Shown here: one piece after another, positions 18,341 through 28,183 of the stretch
Layout: every line of letters starts with the position of its first letter
Position numbering within the stretch: the first letter of the stretch is position 1
From: Bdellovibrionales bacterium
GTDB taxonomy: Bacteria > Bdellovibrionota > Bdellovibrionia > Bdellovibrionales > Bdellovibrionaceae
Assembly (NCBI GenBank): GCA_018266295.1
Contig: JAFEAQ010000011.1
Coordinates: 124,001 to 188,000, forward strand
Length of the DNA stretch: 64,000 nucleotides
Direction: 5' to 3'
Translations under genes and position numbers: made by a program
Notes under the pieces: generated by a model
The model's input: only the letters and a program-made list of their open reading frames with translations
Databases searched by the model: none
Told to the model about the DNA's origin: nothing

Positions 18341-18357
18341 TCTCATACCGACAAGAT

Positions 18358-19980
18358 TCAAACCTCTTTGCTCTCCTGTTTTTTAGAGTGGGTCGAATAG
18401 AAGACGACCTTATCGACGAGCTCATGAAGATTAATCGGCTTCATGAGGTACTCATCAAATCCGGCCTTGGCGTACTTTTCTCGCTCGGTACTCATCGCAT
18501 TGGCGGTCAGCGCAATAATCGGTTTCGAGTAGTGCTTCCCCCGCAACTGAGTTGTTGCTTCCAAGCCGTCCATCAGTGGCATTTGAATATCCATCAAGAC
18601 GACATCGTAGCTACCACCAAGAGCTTTCTCGATCCCCTCCTGCCCGTTACCGGCAATTTCCACTTTGGCGCCAGAATCGTTGAGAATGTTTTTAATAAGC
18701 AACTGATTGTCAGCGGAGTCTTCCACCAACAAGATACTCTTTTCAGCAAGTGAGTTTTCGCGATACATCGGTTTGACACTCGCATCGACCTGAGTCTGAT
18801 AAAGTGAATGGCTTTCATCACGGACCTCATCTGTCAGTCGGGTTGCAATCGTGATACGGAAAGTACTTCCTTTACCTGGCTCACTGGCAGTGATGCAAAT
18901 ATCTCCACCCATGAGTTGCGAGAGACGCTTTGAGAGCACAAGACCAAGACCGGTACCGCCAAAACGACGGGTCATCGTCACGTCGGCCTGAATGAAATTC
19001 TGGAACAAACGCTCTGTCTGCTCACGTGTCATTCCAATCCCTGTGTCTTGCACGTTAAAAGCAATCATCTCCGGGTGTTGATTGGTTTCAGGCACAATCT
19101 CCGTCGTTACTGTGACGGTGCCTTTTTCAGTAAACTTCAGCGCATTACCGATGATGTTTGTCAAAACCTGGCGAAGACGGGTCGGATCAGATACGATTTT
19201 CTCGGGAATATGGCCGCTCGTCTTCAGCTCCAAAGTGTTTTTTCGGTTATTAGCTTTTTCACGAAGGGTTTCAAAAACTTCTCTCGTGATTTGCATGGGA
19301 TCAAATTCAAGCGCCTCCGGCTCCATATGTCCCGCTTCGACTTTTGAAAGATCTAAAATATCATCGATCAACTTCAAAAGCACATTGCCGTTACGTTCAA
19401 TAATGCCGAGATACTCGTTAGCCTCTTCATCAAGGTTTGGATTTTCCATCTTCAATAGATCCGCAAAACCAATGATCGCCCCAAGCGGCGTGCGAATTTC
19501 ATGGCTCATATTTGCAAGAAAGGCGGATTTAAGCTGATTGGCTTTTTCGGCGGCTTCTTTTGCCACTTTGAGTTCTTGCACCTGTTGTTTGAGCAGCTTG
19601 CGCTGTTCTTCGAGTTCGATAAAAATTTGAACCTTGCTTTTAAGCACCACTGGATCCACCGGCTTATACAGGAAATCCACAGCACCACTTTCATAGCCTT
19701 TAAATGTGAAGCTCGGACTTTCTTTTGCTGCAGTAATAAAAATAATCGGAACGTGTTTGGTTCTTTCCGTGCCTCGAATCAACTCTGCAAGTTCAAAACC
19801 GTTCATCTCAGGCATTTGCACATCAATCAAGGCAAGGGCGAACTCATGGTCCACCATCAGATTCAATGCATCCATACCGGATTCACATTTAAAAATTTGA
19901 ATCTTCATATCCTCAAGCAAAGAGCTTAGGGCAAATAAATTTTCACGACGATCATCAACAATTAAAAGTTTCGTACTCAA
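18358..19980 (-). CDS. hybrid sensor histidine kinase/response regulator (REC-HisKA-HATPase-REC)
   Basis: A 540-residue soluble kinase. The first receiver domain (1-125) has phospho-acceptor Asp53 in [13 protein letters not shown] coiled segment (about 120-150) leads to HisKA with His160 in [14 protein letters not shown]. HATPase follows with the N-box [22 protein letters not shown] and [12 protein letters not shown]. The C-terminal receiver has Asp464 in [13 protein letters not shown]. No membrane segment or sensor domain is present, so input probably arrives through the N-terminal receiver. It is the last gene of the kinase-CheR-CheB-kinase operon, 22 bases after the CheB-type gene. Confidence 0.95.
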   Translation of the reverse strand: MSTKLLIVDDRRENLFALSSLLEDMKIQIFKCESGMDALNLMVDHEFALALIDVQMPEMNGFELAELIRGTERTKHVPIIFITAAKESPSFTFKGYESGAVDFLYKPVDPVVLKSKVQIFIELEEQRKLLKQQVQELKVAKEAAEKANQLKSAFLANMSHEIRTPLGAIIGFADLLKMENPNLDEEANEYLGIIERNGNVLLKLIDDILDLSKVEAGHMEPEALEFDPMQITREVFETLREKANNRKNTLELKTSGHIPEKIVSDPTRLRQVLTNIIGNALKFTEKGTVTVTTEIVPETNQHPEMIAFNVQDTGIGMTREQTERLFQNFIQADVTMTRRFGGTGLGLVLSKRLSQLMGGDICITASEPGKGSTFRITIATRLTDEVRDESHSLYQTQVDASVKPMYRENSLAEKSILLVEDSADNQLLIKNILNDSGAKVEIAGNGQEGIEKALGGSYDVVLMDIQMPLMDGLEATTQLRGKHYSKPIIALTANAMSTEREKYAKAGFDEYLMKPINLHELVDKVVFYSTHSKKQESKEV

Positions 19981-20002
19981 GATAAAACTCCCAATAAAAA
20001 AC

Positions 20003-20584
20003 TTAGCCTAAACTAGTCATTAAATCTTCAATCTCTTGCAGGGAAAACACAAAAGAAGTTTCCGTCGCCTGCAATGCCGCCTCAGGCATTGATTTAAACT
20101 CCGCGCTCCGAGGATTCTGCACAACGATCATTCCTCCCACTTGCTGAATACTCTTAAGCCCGTCAGCCCCATCGTTGTTAGCTCCTGTGAGCACAAAACC
20201 TGCACATTTTTCTTTATAAACTTCTGCGGCGCTCTCCATAAAAACATCGATAGAGGGACGCGCGAAGTGCACCGGTGAATCAACACTCAACGCAAAAGTT
20301 CGCGATTTCTCGACAAGCAAATGATAACCCGCTGGCGCAAAATAAATGACTCCGCCGGCAACAGGCTCTTTATCTTCAGCCTCTTTCACTGGGAGAGAAC
20401 AGACCTCTTTAAAGAAATCCGCAATCGAAGTATGTGCCGTCGGGGCAATATGCTGAATCACCACAATAGCTGGCCCAAAGGGCGCCTTCAACCGCGCTAA
20501 AACCCTTTTAAGCGCGTCGATTCCACCGGCAGAGCTACCGATCACGATCATTTCATACTTTCGGTTCTTCCATGTATCCATCAT
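20003..20584 (-). CDS. CheB-type protein-glutamate methylesterase domain protein (no receiver)
   Basis: A 193-residue stand-alone CheB catalytic domain. The triad is visible: Ser18 in IGSSAGG, His45 in VIQHIAP and Asp138 in [11 protein letters not shown]. The usual N-terminal receiver domain is missing. CheB hydrolyses methylglutamate on chemoreceptors, but here no chemoreceptor is nearby; relatives in such operons may act on other signalling proteins. It overlaps the CheR-type gene by four bases. Confidence 0.93.
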   Translation of the reverse strand: MMDTWKNRKYEMIVIGSSAGGIDALKRVLARLKAPFGPAIVVIQHIAPTAHTSIADFFKEVCSLPVKEAEDKEPVAGGVIYFAPAGYHLLVEKSRTFALSVDSPVHFARPSIDVFMESAAEVYKEKCAGFVLTGANNDGADGLKSIQQVGGMIVVQNPRSAEFKSMPEAALQATETSFVFSLQEIEDLMTSLG

Positions 20585-21399
20585 TTGCGTTGATAAATCC
20601 TGTCGTATTTCGAAAATTCACTAAAGCGATGATCCCAGCGTGAAAACCTAAGAGTTTCTTTCGAGCCGACTACTAAAAATCCACCAAAGCAGAGACTTTC
20701 GTGAAAAAGCCCGAGAGCACGATCCTGCAGGTCTTTATTAAAATAAATCATCACGTTTCTGCAGGAGACCACCTGCATCTCACCAAACACACTGTCCGTC
20801 GCCAAGCTATGATCGGCAAAAACCACATTTCTACGTAATGCTTTATCAATCATAGCTGAGTCGTAGCCAACTGAGAAATAATCCGACAATGTCGTTTTGC
20901 CGCCGCTCTTTTGATAGTTCGTACTATAGAGCTTCATTCGATCCGTCGGAAAAAAACCCTGTTCAGCCTTTTTAAGGCTCACGGGATTAATGTCCGTAGC
21001 ATAGAAGGTGGTCTTTTCTAAAAGACCTTCTTCATGCAGCAAAATAGCATACGAGTAGAGCTCTTCCCCGGTACTGCAGCCAGCGATCCAAAAGCGCAGG
21101 GAAGGATACGTTCTTAAAACCGGTACCGCCCTCTCACGAAAAGTTTGAAACACCTGAGGATCGCGAAACATTTCACTCGTGGGGACCGTTAAATACTGCA
21201 AAAGGCCCAAAAAGAAATCGACGTCTTCATTGGCGCGTTCTTTAATTTCAACCATTGTCGGCATTCCGAACTTCACCATGGCCGTGCTCAGCCTACGGCG
21301 CAAAGAACTCCTTGCATAGGAGCGAAAATCATAATTGTAACGTTCAAAGATCATCATGATAAAATCATCGATGTCTGTGTCATTGATTTCCGTTTGCAA
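20581..21399 (-). CDS. CheR-type protein-glutamate methyltransferase
   Basis: A 272-residue CheR. The N-terminal helical domain (1-85) is followed by the SAM-binding core: RFWIAGCSTGEELYSYAI (motif I), TFYATDINPVSLKKA, and VSCRNVMIYFNKDLQ near residue 220, all typical of CheR. It transfers methyl groups to glutamates of signalling proteins. It lies one base after the large hybrid kinase and overlaps the CheB-type gene, so it is translated as part of that operon. Confidence 0.95.
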   Translation of the reverse strand: MQTEINDTDIDDFIMMIFERYNYDFRSYARSSLRRRLSTAMVKFGMPTMVEIKERANEDVDFFLGLLQYLTVPTSEMFRDPQVFQTFRERAVPVLRTYPSLRFWIAGCSTGEELYSYAILLHEEGLLEKTTFYATDINPVSLKKAEQGFFPTDRMKLYSTNYQKSGGKTTLSDYFSVGYDSAMIDKALRRNVVFADHSLATDSVFGEMQVVSCRNVMIYFNKDLQDRALGLFHESLCFGGFLVVGSKETLRFSRWDHRFSEFSKYDRIYQRK

Positions 21400-21400
21400 T

Positions 21401-24400
21401 TTAGACAGCTCCTTTTCCGTCGGTGTTAGACATCCAAATGCGCATCAGAGAAATAAGCTTATCCATATCCACTGGCTTCGCTAGATAGTCGTTGGCTCCT
21501 GCATTCAAACAAAGGTCGCGATCATCCTTCATGGCCTTTGCGGTCAGAGCGATGATGGGTAGTTTTTTAAAGCGTTCCTGCTTGCGGATTTCTTTCATGG
21601 CATCATAGCCATTCATCACTGGCATCATAATATCCATGAGGACCATATCGACTCGCGGCTTTTCATTCAGCTTGTCCAGAGCTTCTTTACCATCCCGTGC
21701 GATAATGATATGCGCACCTTTTTGTTCAAGGGCCGCGGTCAATGCAAAGACATTGCGAATATCATCATCGACAATCATTATGTTGCGCTTATCGAAAGTC
21801 TTCTCGCGGCTTCTGAGTGCATCGAGCATTTTTTGACGATCCGGCTGAAGCTTGGACTCTACATTATGCAAGAACAAGGTCACTTCATTCAGCAAGCGGT
21901 CCGGAGAACCGGCACCTTTAATAATTAACGACTGAGAATGGCGGCGAAGACGTTCTTCTTCATCACGGCTGAGGTCTCGCCCTGTATAGACGATGACCGG
22001 CGGGTGAGATGAGTTTTCATCAATCGAGAGTTTATCTAGAAACTCAAAACCAGACATATCCGGCAAAGTAAGGTCCATAATCAGCGAATCGAAAGATTCA
22101 TTTTTCAGGCGATCTAGACCTTCTCTCGCAAGTCCCACCGTCACAACTTCGATTTGCTTATCTTCCACCAGGCGAGCAATTGCCTCACGCTGAACCTGAT
22201 CGTCTTCAACGATCAGAACGCGTTTAATTCCCTGCTGAAGCTTATCTTCAATTTTCTTAAATGCGGACTTAAGCTCTTCACGCTTCACCGGTTTCAGCAT
22301 GTATCCCAGGGCGCCCATATGCAAAGCTTGCTGAGAAAAATCGTATCCTGAAATGACGTGGACTGGAATATGGCGCGTCGCTGGATTTCGCTTCAGGCTG
22401 TCGAGAACATACAGTCCGCTATGATCCGGCAAATGCATATCCAAAAGCACTGCCTGCAAAGAATAGGCGGAGGCGAGGTCAATCGCGTCGTCGGCAGTCC
22501 CCGTGACGATCGCTTTAAACTCACTTTCATGGGCAAGTTCGTATAAAATTTTTGCGAACTTCTCGTCGTCTTCAACGATAAGAACAACGCGGTCCTTATC
22601 CTTGATTTCCTTGCGGTCGTCGGCAAACATATTTGGCTCGAGAACCTTCTTTTTCTCGGCGTTGTTTTTCTGCGGTACAATGCTCGGCCCCTGCTTCGAA
22701 CGTGCGACGGTCTCGAGCGGCGGAATGGATGGCGATATTTCCGCCGTTGCTTGAATTGCGTGAACGTAGCTCACTGGCAAATTCAAACCAAACTGACTGC
22801 CTTTGCCAGCTTCACTGGTCACAGAGATTTCACCGCCCAAGAGATGCGCCAAATCACGTGAGATCGCAAGACCTAATCCCGTGCCACTGTACTTGCGGCT
22901 GTCCGTCCCGTCGGCTTGCCGGAAGGCTTCGAAAATCACCTCTTGCTGTTCCTTGGCAATGCCGATGCCAGTATCAGCGACAGTAAATAAAACCCGATCC
23001 ACACCGATACGGCGAACGCTCAGAGCCACCTGCCCTTGATGAGTAAACTTGATTGCATTCGATAAAAGGTTCTTCAGAATCTGTTCAAGACGCAAACGGT
23101 CCGTGAAAATGTTTTCTGGAGAATCCTCGGACTGATTCATAACCAGATCCAGTTTTCTCTCCATCGCCAGAGGATTAAAGGTATTACGAAGAGAATTCAC
23201 AATATCGCTGATTTTAAACTTCTCAGGGTGAATATCGAGTTTACCCGATTCTACTTTCGAGAGATCTAAAATATCGTTAATCAGATTCAAGAGATCATTT
23301 CCAGAACTCACAATCTGTTGAGCAAATTCAATTTGCTTTGGTGTCAGGTTTTTTTCTTTGTTATCAGCCAAAAGCTTAGCAAGGATCATGGAGCTATTCA
23401 GCGGGGTGCGAAGCTCGTGGGACATATTCGCCAGGAACTCGGATTTGTACTGACTCACCCGGGAAAGCTCGCCGGCCTTCTCTTCGAGTCCTTCGCGAAC
23501 TTGCAGAAGCTCTTCGTTTTGGTGACTGAGAACTTCACGTTGTTTTTCAAGCTCTTCAGTTTGCTCTTCGAGCTGGGTGTTGGTTTGCTCAAGCTCCGCA
23601 TGCTGAGCTTCAAGACGGGTTTGCGTTTCTCTTAGCAGTTTCGTTTGCTCTTCAAGCTCCTCGTTGCTGACGCGCAGTTCTTCTTGCTGTGCCTGAAGTT
23701 CTTCAGCTTGATTTTGTAAATCTGAATACAAGCGCGCCAACTTCTCGCGATAGATCGCTGAAGTTATAGCTGTGCTGACATTGGCGGAGACATCCGCCAA
23801 CAGCTCTTCACCGCGCCGTGGGAGTGGCGCATAGAAACCAAGCTCCATAACCACGTTCACATCACCATCAGATTTAAAAGGAACCACCACCACATGGTGC
23901 GGACGTTTGTCTCCGAGACCGGTTTTAATTTTAACATAGTCCGCGGGAACTTCCTGAAGCTTCAGTAGCTTGTTGGAAGAGGCCGCTTGACCCAGCAAGC
24001 TTTCGCCCATTTTAAAGCGGATCTGCTTTGCTTTCCCAATATCCGCAATAGCGTAGTTTGCCTGATTTTCAAAAACGCCATCCTCATTGGCGACATACAA
24101 GAGCCCCACCTGGGCGCCTAAATACTCACAAAGATATTTCAAAACCGCCGCACCGAGATCCGCGACATTCATATCCCCCAGCATCCGCTGACTGACTTCC
24201 GAACGGCCAATATCAAGCCATTGCTGCTCTTCAAGCCGGAAGTTCTGATCCATCTGAACCTTGAGCGATCCCTCGTAGGTGTCAGACAAATTCATCAACT
24301 GGCGCCGACCGAAGAACGCGATGATCACACCAAAAATCAAACTCAACGCGACGATAATACCTAAAGTCACTTTTGTCGTTGTATTGCTGTTGTCGTTTCT

Positions 24401-24931
24401 TTTCTGACGAAGGAGATCTTCGGTATTAATGAACTCCGTGATTGTGGAACGGATTCCATCCATGATCTCTTTGCCAGCGCCCTCAGAAACAGAGTTGGTT
24501 GCTTGCGCCTTGCCTCCCCCGGCTGCCCGGCGAGTCTGCAAAATACCTTCGGCAAAGTTTTGCCAGCGCAAACGAGCGTCTTCGATGGACGCTATTTTGG
24601 CAGCTTGGCCGGGATTATCCTTCACGAAGTCCTTGAGGGAAGAAAGCTCTTCCGGCAATTTTTGCTGAGCCCGCTTGTAAGGCTCGAGAAAGCTGTCTTG
24701 GCCGGAGATCACAAAACCACGCACTCCGGTTTCAGAGTCGATCAACAACTTTTCTACGTGGTACGCCTTGCCAATAGCCTGAGTCGAATGATCGGCCAAT
24801 TGATTCGTTTCCAATAGAACAAAAATAACCCAAACAAAGAGAACCCCGCTGAGAACGGAAAGAAAGAGCGGCAAAGACACGTTTCTTGCCAGCATTTTAC
24901 GAAAAACTTGTTGGTCCACAGTCTTCTGCAT
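21401..24931 (-). CDS. CHASE3-GAF hybrid histidine kinase with three receiver domains
   Basis: A 1176-residue membrane kinase. A first membrane segment (about 19-40) is followed by a CHASE3 domain (about 40-185, with the SETGVRGFVISG signature), a second membrane segment (about 190-208), a GAF domain (about 245-400) and a long coiled coil (about 400-490) of repeated EELQ/EEQ units. HisKA has His505 in NMSHELRTPLN, and HATPase has DTGIGI and GTGLGLAISRDL. Three receivers follow: VVLIVEDDEKF, RVLIVEDDQVQ and IMIVDDDIRN; the second reads IMDLTLPDMSG and the third LMDIMMPVMNG. It heads a four-gene operon with CheR, CheB and a second kinase. The input signal is unknown. Confidence 0.95.
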   Translation of the reverse strand: MQKTVDQQVFRKMLARNVSLPLFLSVLSGVLFVWVIFVLLETNQLADHSTQAIGKAYHVEKLLIDSETGVRGFVISGQDSFLEPYKRAQQKLPEELSSLKDFVKDNPGQAAKIASIEDARLRWQNFAEGILQTRRAAGGGKAQATNSVSEGAGKEIMDGIRSTITEFINTEDLLRQKRNDNSNTTTKVTLGIIVALSLIFGVIIAFFGRRQLMNLSDTYEGSLKVQMDQNFRLEEQQWLDIGRSEVSQRMLGDMNVADLGAAVLKYLCEYLGAQVGLLYVANEDGVFENQANYAIADIGKAKQIRFKMGESLLGQAASSNKLLKLQEVPADYVKIKTGLGDKRPHHVVVVPFKSDGDVNVVMELGFYAPLPRRGEELLADVSANVSTAITSAIYREKLARLYSDLQNQAEELQAQQEELRVSNEELEEQTKLLRETQTRLEAQHAELEQTNTQLEEQTEELEKQREVLSHQNEELLQVREGLEEKAGELSRVSQYKSEFLANMSHELRTPLNSSMILAKLLADNKEKNLTPKQIEFAQQIVSSGNDLLNLINDILDLSKVESGKLDIHPEKFKISDIVNSLRNTFNPLAMERKLDLVMNQSEDSPENIFTDRLRLEQILKNLLSNAIKFTHQGQVALSVRRIGVDRVLFTVADTGIGIAKEQQEVIFEAFRQADGTDSRKYSGTGLGLAISRDLAHLLGGEISVTSEAGKGSQFGLNLPVSYVHAIQATAEISPSIPPLETVARSKQGPSIVPQKNNAEKKKVLEPNMFADDRKEIKDKDRVVLIVEDDEKFAKILYELAHESEFKAIVTGTADDAIDLASAYSLQAVLLDMHLPDHSGLYVLDSLKRNPATRHIPVHVISGYDFSQQALHMGALGYMLKPVKREELKSAFKKIEDKLQQGIKRVLIVEDDQVQREAIARLVEDKQIEVVTVGLAREGLDRLKNESFDSLIMDLTLPDMSGFEFLDKLSIDENSSHPPVIVYTGRDLSRDEEERLRRHSQSLIIKGAGSPDRLLNEVTLFLHNVESKLQPDRQKMLDALRSREKTFDKRNIMIVDDDIRNVFALTAALEQKGAHIIIARDGKEALDKLNEKPRVDMVLMDIMMPVMNGYDAMKEIRKQERFKKLPIIALTAKAMKDDRDLCLNAGANDYLAKPVDMDKLISLMRIWMSNTDGKGAV

Positions 24932-25136
24932 TCAGCCTCTACCTTTTCGAAATTTCTTAGTTTTTTCTAAAACCAATCGCTGGCGCGGTCAAACCTTCGG
25001 CTTAAGATTCTCTTGAGGCGCATTCTGCTTTCAAGCACTTAGAACAGATTTGAATTTTTCTTCACATCAACTTCATAAGGAATTTAATGTGTTTCCAAGC
25101 ATGACCCCTCTTGTAAGAAGTTCTGCTGCGTTAGAA

Positions 25137-25166
25137 TTGTCGTTTTACTCTGCCAATTGGTATGAT
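25137..25166 (+). promoter_or_regulatory. candidate sigma-70 promoter for the histidine kinase at 25201
   Basis: TTGTCG, an 18-base spacer and TATGAT, 35 bases before the ATG. It fits the consensus at 4 and 5 of 6 positions. Confidence 0.5.
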
Positions 25167-25200
25167 AGTTCTGTCACATCCTTAGGATTTAGGAGACGCC

Positions 25201-26553
25201 ATGAACTTGTTTTCATTAAGAAACGGATTTTGGATGGCGCTGGCGCTGACAGTCTTAGTGGGAAGCGTTTTTGATTTCATCGCGCTTCGCCAGTCGGACA
25301 TAACCGAGAGCACCGGCCAAATGGTCGTTTTGAGCTATCAAGTTATTAATGAAGCCAGCCACATCGATCAAGATTTTGAAAGACTGCAAAGATCACTGAA
25401 ATCTCCCCCCGTTGAATCCGCTCCTTTGATAGAATCCCTAAAAAAGCGTCTTGCAAAACTCCAGACACTGACGGCCGAAAACCCGGCTCAACAGGCCGAG
25501 GTCGCCCGCTTAAACACTCTTCTGCCTCTCAACGAGGACAATGAAGTTCAAGCGCTGTCGCCAGAGCAGCAGTCTTTGATTTTACATAGCCTCAATAAAA
25601 TTGATGAGACAGAAGAAAACCTTCTGAAGGATCGCCTCGAAAGTGATCGAGTACAGAACAATAACGCCCGCATTCAGGTGCTGATTGCGTCGATCGTCGA
25701 TATTCTTTTGCTCGCAATCATAGGGATTGTCTGGGTGCTCTATGCGCGCCATCGCCGCCGCACCGAAAAAACTCTGACTGAAGCTATTCAGTCGATCAGT
25801 AAAGCGAACTTCGAGTTAGAACAAGCAAGTCTTTCTAAAACCCATCTTTTAAAGGCCACGGCTCATGACCTACGAAACCCGCTGGGTTCAATTCAAGGCT
25901 TAGCCGATCTCATCTCTGAAGAGACCTCGCACCCGACTGTCACCGAATTGACAGGTATTATCCGTCAGGTGTCGGCGCAAACTCTGGGGCTTGTGAACCA
26001 GTTGATGGATCCTAAGGCGCTCACAACGGGCAAGCCCTCTCAGCAGGTTGCGGATTTTGATATGGTGAAGTGCATTGAGGACGTCTGCCTTGCCCAACAG
26101 CCGCTGGCCCTGCGCAAGAATCAGCGTATTGTTTTTACCCCTGAAGCAAAGTCACTCATCATGGCAGGTGACAGCAGTAAAATTTGGGATCTTTTCGTCA
26201 ACCTTATCGGCAATGCCGTTAAATTTTCTCCGATCGGCAGCGAGATCACTCTCAGGGCTTTTAAAGAAAATCAGTTTGTCGTTGTTGAAGTTGAGGATCA
26301 GGGCCCTGGGATATCTCCAGAAGATCGCGCCAAAGCATTCCAGAAGTACCAACGCTTGACCGCTCAGCCGACCGCCGGTGAAGCCTCGAGTGGGCTCGGA
26401 CTCTTTTTGGTAAAAGAAATCGTCGATGCTCATGATGGTATCATCGAAATTCAGGACGCCCGCAATGGCAGCGGCGCCCGCTTTATCGTGAAACTGCCGG
26501 CGTCACTTCCGCGTCGTATCAGCCTTGACCCGGGCCCATCGATTGGTATTTAA
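25201..26553 (+). CDS. membrane sensor histidine kinase
   Basis: A 450-residue kinase with two membrane segments (about 10-28 and 160-182) flanking a roughly 130-residue helical extracytoplasmic domain that may be a CHASE3-like four-helix bundle. HisKA has His222 in ATAHDLRNPLG. HATPase follows with an N-box (SKIWDLFVNLIGNAVKFS), DQGPGI and SGLGLFLVKEIV. No receiver domain is attached and no partner regulator gene lies beside it; it may feed the adjacent operon on the other strand. TTAGGAG precedes the ATG. Its 3' end overlaps the convergent DUF2892 gene by 51 bases. Confidence 0.93.
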   Translation: MNLFSLRNGFWMALALTVLVGSVFDFIALRQSDITESTGQMVVLSYQVINEASHIDQDFERLQRSLKSPPVESAPLIESLKKRLAKLQTLTAENPAQQAEVARLNTLLPLNEDNEVQALSPEQQSLILHSLNKIDETEENLLKDRLESDRVQNNNARIQVLIASIVDILLLAIIGIVWVLYARHRRRTEKTLTEAIQSISKANFELEQASLSKTHLLKATAHDLRNPLGSIQGLADLISEETSHPTVTELTGIIRQVSAQTLGLVNQLMDPKALTTGKPSQQVADFDMVKCIEDVCLAQQPLALRKNQRIVFTPEAKSLIMAGDSSKIWDLFVNLIGNAVKFSPIGSEITLRAFKENQFVVVEVEDQGPGISPEDRAKAFQKYQRLTAQPTAGEASSGLGLFLVKEIVDAHDGIIEIQDARNGSGARFIVKLPASLPRRISLDPGPSIGI

Positions 26554-26748
26554 CCCCAGCAAATAGTAAATCGGACAGAAACCGATAATACCTGTCAGAA
26601 GTGGAATCACTCCGATCAAGTACCAGCCGTTAACTTGATTGTTTTGAAACGCGAGAATGCAAAGAACAGTACCGACGACGATTCGGATCCAGCGGTCGAT
26701 GGGATGCAAGTTGATATGCATGTGGGAACGAATAAAGCGCGGTTCCAT
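26503..26748 (-). CDS. DUF2892 (YgaP-like) small inner-membrane protein
   Basis: An 81-residue protein with the DUF2892 pattern: HPIDRWIRIVVGTVLCILAF, then GWYLIGVIPLLTGIIGFCPIYYLLG, i.e. two membrane hairpin segments and the conserved CP motif. DUF2892 also forms the membrane part of YgaP sulfurtransferase, but there is no rhodanese here. The C-terminus is encoded opposite the end of the histidine kinase gene. The family match argues that both overlapping genes are real. Confidence 0.85.
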   Translation of the reverse strand: MEPRFIRSHMHINLHPIDRWIRIVVGTVLCILAFQNNQVNGWYLIGVIPLLTGIIGFCPIYYLLGLNTNRWARVKADTTRK

Positions 26749-26833
26749 AAATCCCCCCTGAATGAGACTTATTTTATATGGAAACCGCGCTCGGTCAGTG
26801 TCTTATTTTAAGGAAATACGCCGTAACTAAATA

Positions 26834-27418
26834 CTAGTGATCGTGGCTTGGAGCCGCGCACTGGCCTTGGTATTGGCACTTGATCAACATATCACGAAGC
26901 TGCATGAGCTCGCTCAGACTGTTTTCCATATCCATTTCAAAACCGGCTGCTTTTGCACCTTTTGGCGCGATCGCAACGTATTTTTGAACATTGGAAAATT
27001 GCGACTTATCATAGTCGGCTTGATAGTCATGAAGAGCGATATCTTTAGAAAGAGATTTCTGGAAGCGAAGACGTTGATCACGCGCTTTTGCAATAGCGCT
27101 CTTTAAATCTTTCCAGCATTTTACCTCACCAACGAGAACCGCTTTTTTAGTCGTTTTTTCGAAAATAACGACATCTAATTCACCGATGGTGCGAGTGGCA
27201 TCACCGTATTCAATGCCATTGATGATTTCATATTGAGAAGCAGGATAAGCTTTTTGCAATTCAAGGCGAGAAACCTGTTCGCAAACTGTCCCTACGACTT
27301 CGTAGTTAAGACCAGAATCGCGCAATTGCTCAAAGAGATCTTGGATAGGTGCCGCATTGGCAGTGAGAGAAAGAAGAACGAGAACAACAGATAGAACTTG
27401 GGCACGGACAATAGCCAT
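26834..27418 (-). CDS. secreted PD-(D/E)XK-nuclease-like protein
   Basis: A 194-residue exported protein; signal peptide to about residue 22 (LVLLSLTANA). The mature region shows a strand-turn-strand pattern of the restriction-endonuclease-like fold: Glu47 in VCEQVSRLEL, then IGELDVVIF (Glu80, Asp82), 15 residues, and VLVGEVKCW (Glu98-x-Lys100). Acidic residues plus ExK match the metal-binding and catalytic set of PD-(D/E)XK enzymes. A role in degrading DNA outside the cytoplasm, such as prey DNA in the periplasm of a bdelloplast, is inference. The C-terminus is Cys/His-rich (CQYQGQCAAPSHDH). AAGGAG precedes the ATG. Confidence 0.65.
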   Translation of the reverse strand: MAIVRAQVLSVVLVLLSLTANAAPIQDLFEQLRDSGLNYEVVGTVCEQVSRLELQKAYPASQYEIINGIEYGDATRTIGELDVVIFEKTTKKAVLVGEVKCWKDLKSAIAKARDQRLRFQKSLSKDIALHDYQADYDKSQFSNVQKYVAIAPKGAKAAGFEMDMENSLSELMQLRDMLIKCQYQGQCAAPSHDH

Positions 27419-27568
27419 GTCTTTAACTCCTTGTAGTCAAACATTTGCGGTGTTTGGTAGAAACGCCGGGCCTATTCCCGGTATATACAAAGTACTGATC
27501 GCGTCTTAGCAGGCCGAACTCGCGAAGCACAAGTTAAAAAAACCATTATTTGGGATTTTTTGAAAAAA

Positions 27569-27597
27569 TTGACATCCTTTTAACGAGGTTTTACCTT
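27569..27597 (+). promoter_or_regulatory. candidate sigma-70 promoter for apt
   Basis: A perfect TTGACA, a 17-base spacer and TACCTT, followed 18 bases later by the apt start. The -10 element is weak (3 of 6). Confidence 0.5.
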
Positions 27598-27615
27598 TTG
27601 CGGACAGAGGTTTGC

Positions 27616-28113
27616 ATGAATTTAAAAGCATTAATCCGTGATGTTCCCGATTTTCCGAGCAAAGGCGTTTTGTTTCGCGATATCTCCCCGCTTTTGAAAA
27701 ATCCGGAAGCACTTGATTTCGTCGCCCATAAAATGGTTGAAGGCGTGGACCTCTCAAAGATTGAGTATTTTGCAGGCATTGAATCCCGCGGTTTTATTTT
27801 AGCTATGCTGCTTGCGACGACTCATAAAAAAGGTTTCTTGCCGATCCGTAAAGCGGGCAAGCTCCCACCACCTGTTTTAAAAACCAGCTATGATCTCGAG
27901 TACGGCAAGGCGACGATCGAACTCCCACCAGGCACGGGCCACGTGATGATCGTGGACGATGTGCTCGCAACCGGTGGCACTCTGCAAGCTGCCATCGATC
28001 TCAGCACGCAAGCAGGCTATAAGGTTGAAGAGGTGGCTGTCTTAATTAATCTGACGTTCTTGAACCAGATGAAGTTCAACAGCGCCGCCGTTAGATCGGT
28101 GCTTCAATATTAG
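27616..28113 (+). CDS. apt: adenine phosphoribosyltransferase
   Basis: A 165-residue Apt that converts adenine and PRPP to AMP in the purine salvage pathway. The PRPP-binding motif is MIVDDVLATGGT, and FPSKGVLFRDISPLLKNP and FAGIESRGFILA are typical of Apt. An in-frame start 22 codons upstream is rejected because AGAGG precedes this ATG and the family begins here. It is slightly shorter than the E. coli enzyme. Purine salvage fits an organism that takes up prey-derived bases. Confidence 0.96.
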   Translation: MNLKALIRDVPDFPSKGVLFRDISPLLKNPEALDFVAHKMVEGVDLSKIEYFAGIESRGFILAMLLATTHKKGFLPIRKAGKLPPPVLKTSYDLEYGKATIELPPGTGHVMIVDDVLATGGTLQAAIDLSTQAGYKVEEVAVLINLTFLNQMKFNSAAVRSVLQY

Positions 28114-28129
28114 TTAGTATCTTAAAGAC

Positions 28130-28163
28130 AAAAAAAAGGGACTCTGATGAGTCCCTTTTTTTG
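28130..28163. terminator. bidirectional terminator between apt and the lysine-rich lipoprotein
   Basis: AAAAAAAGGGACTC-TGAT-GAGTCCCTTTTTTT: an all-paired stem with T-runs on both strands. It serves both convergent genes. Confidence 0.93.
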
Positions 28164-28183
28164 TTCCTTTGATAAGATGACTA

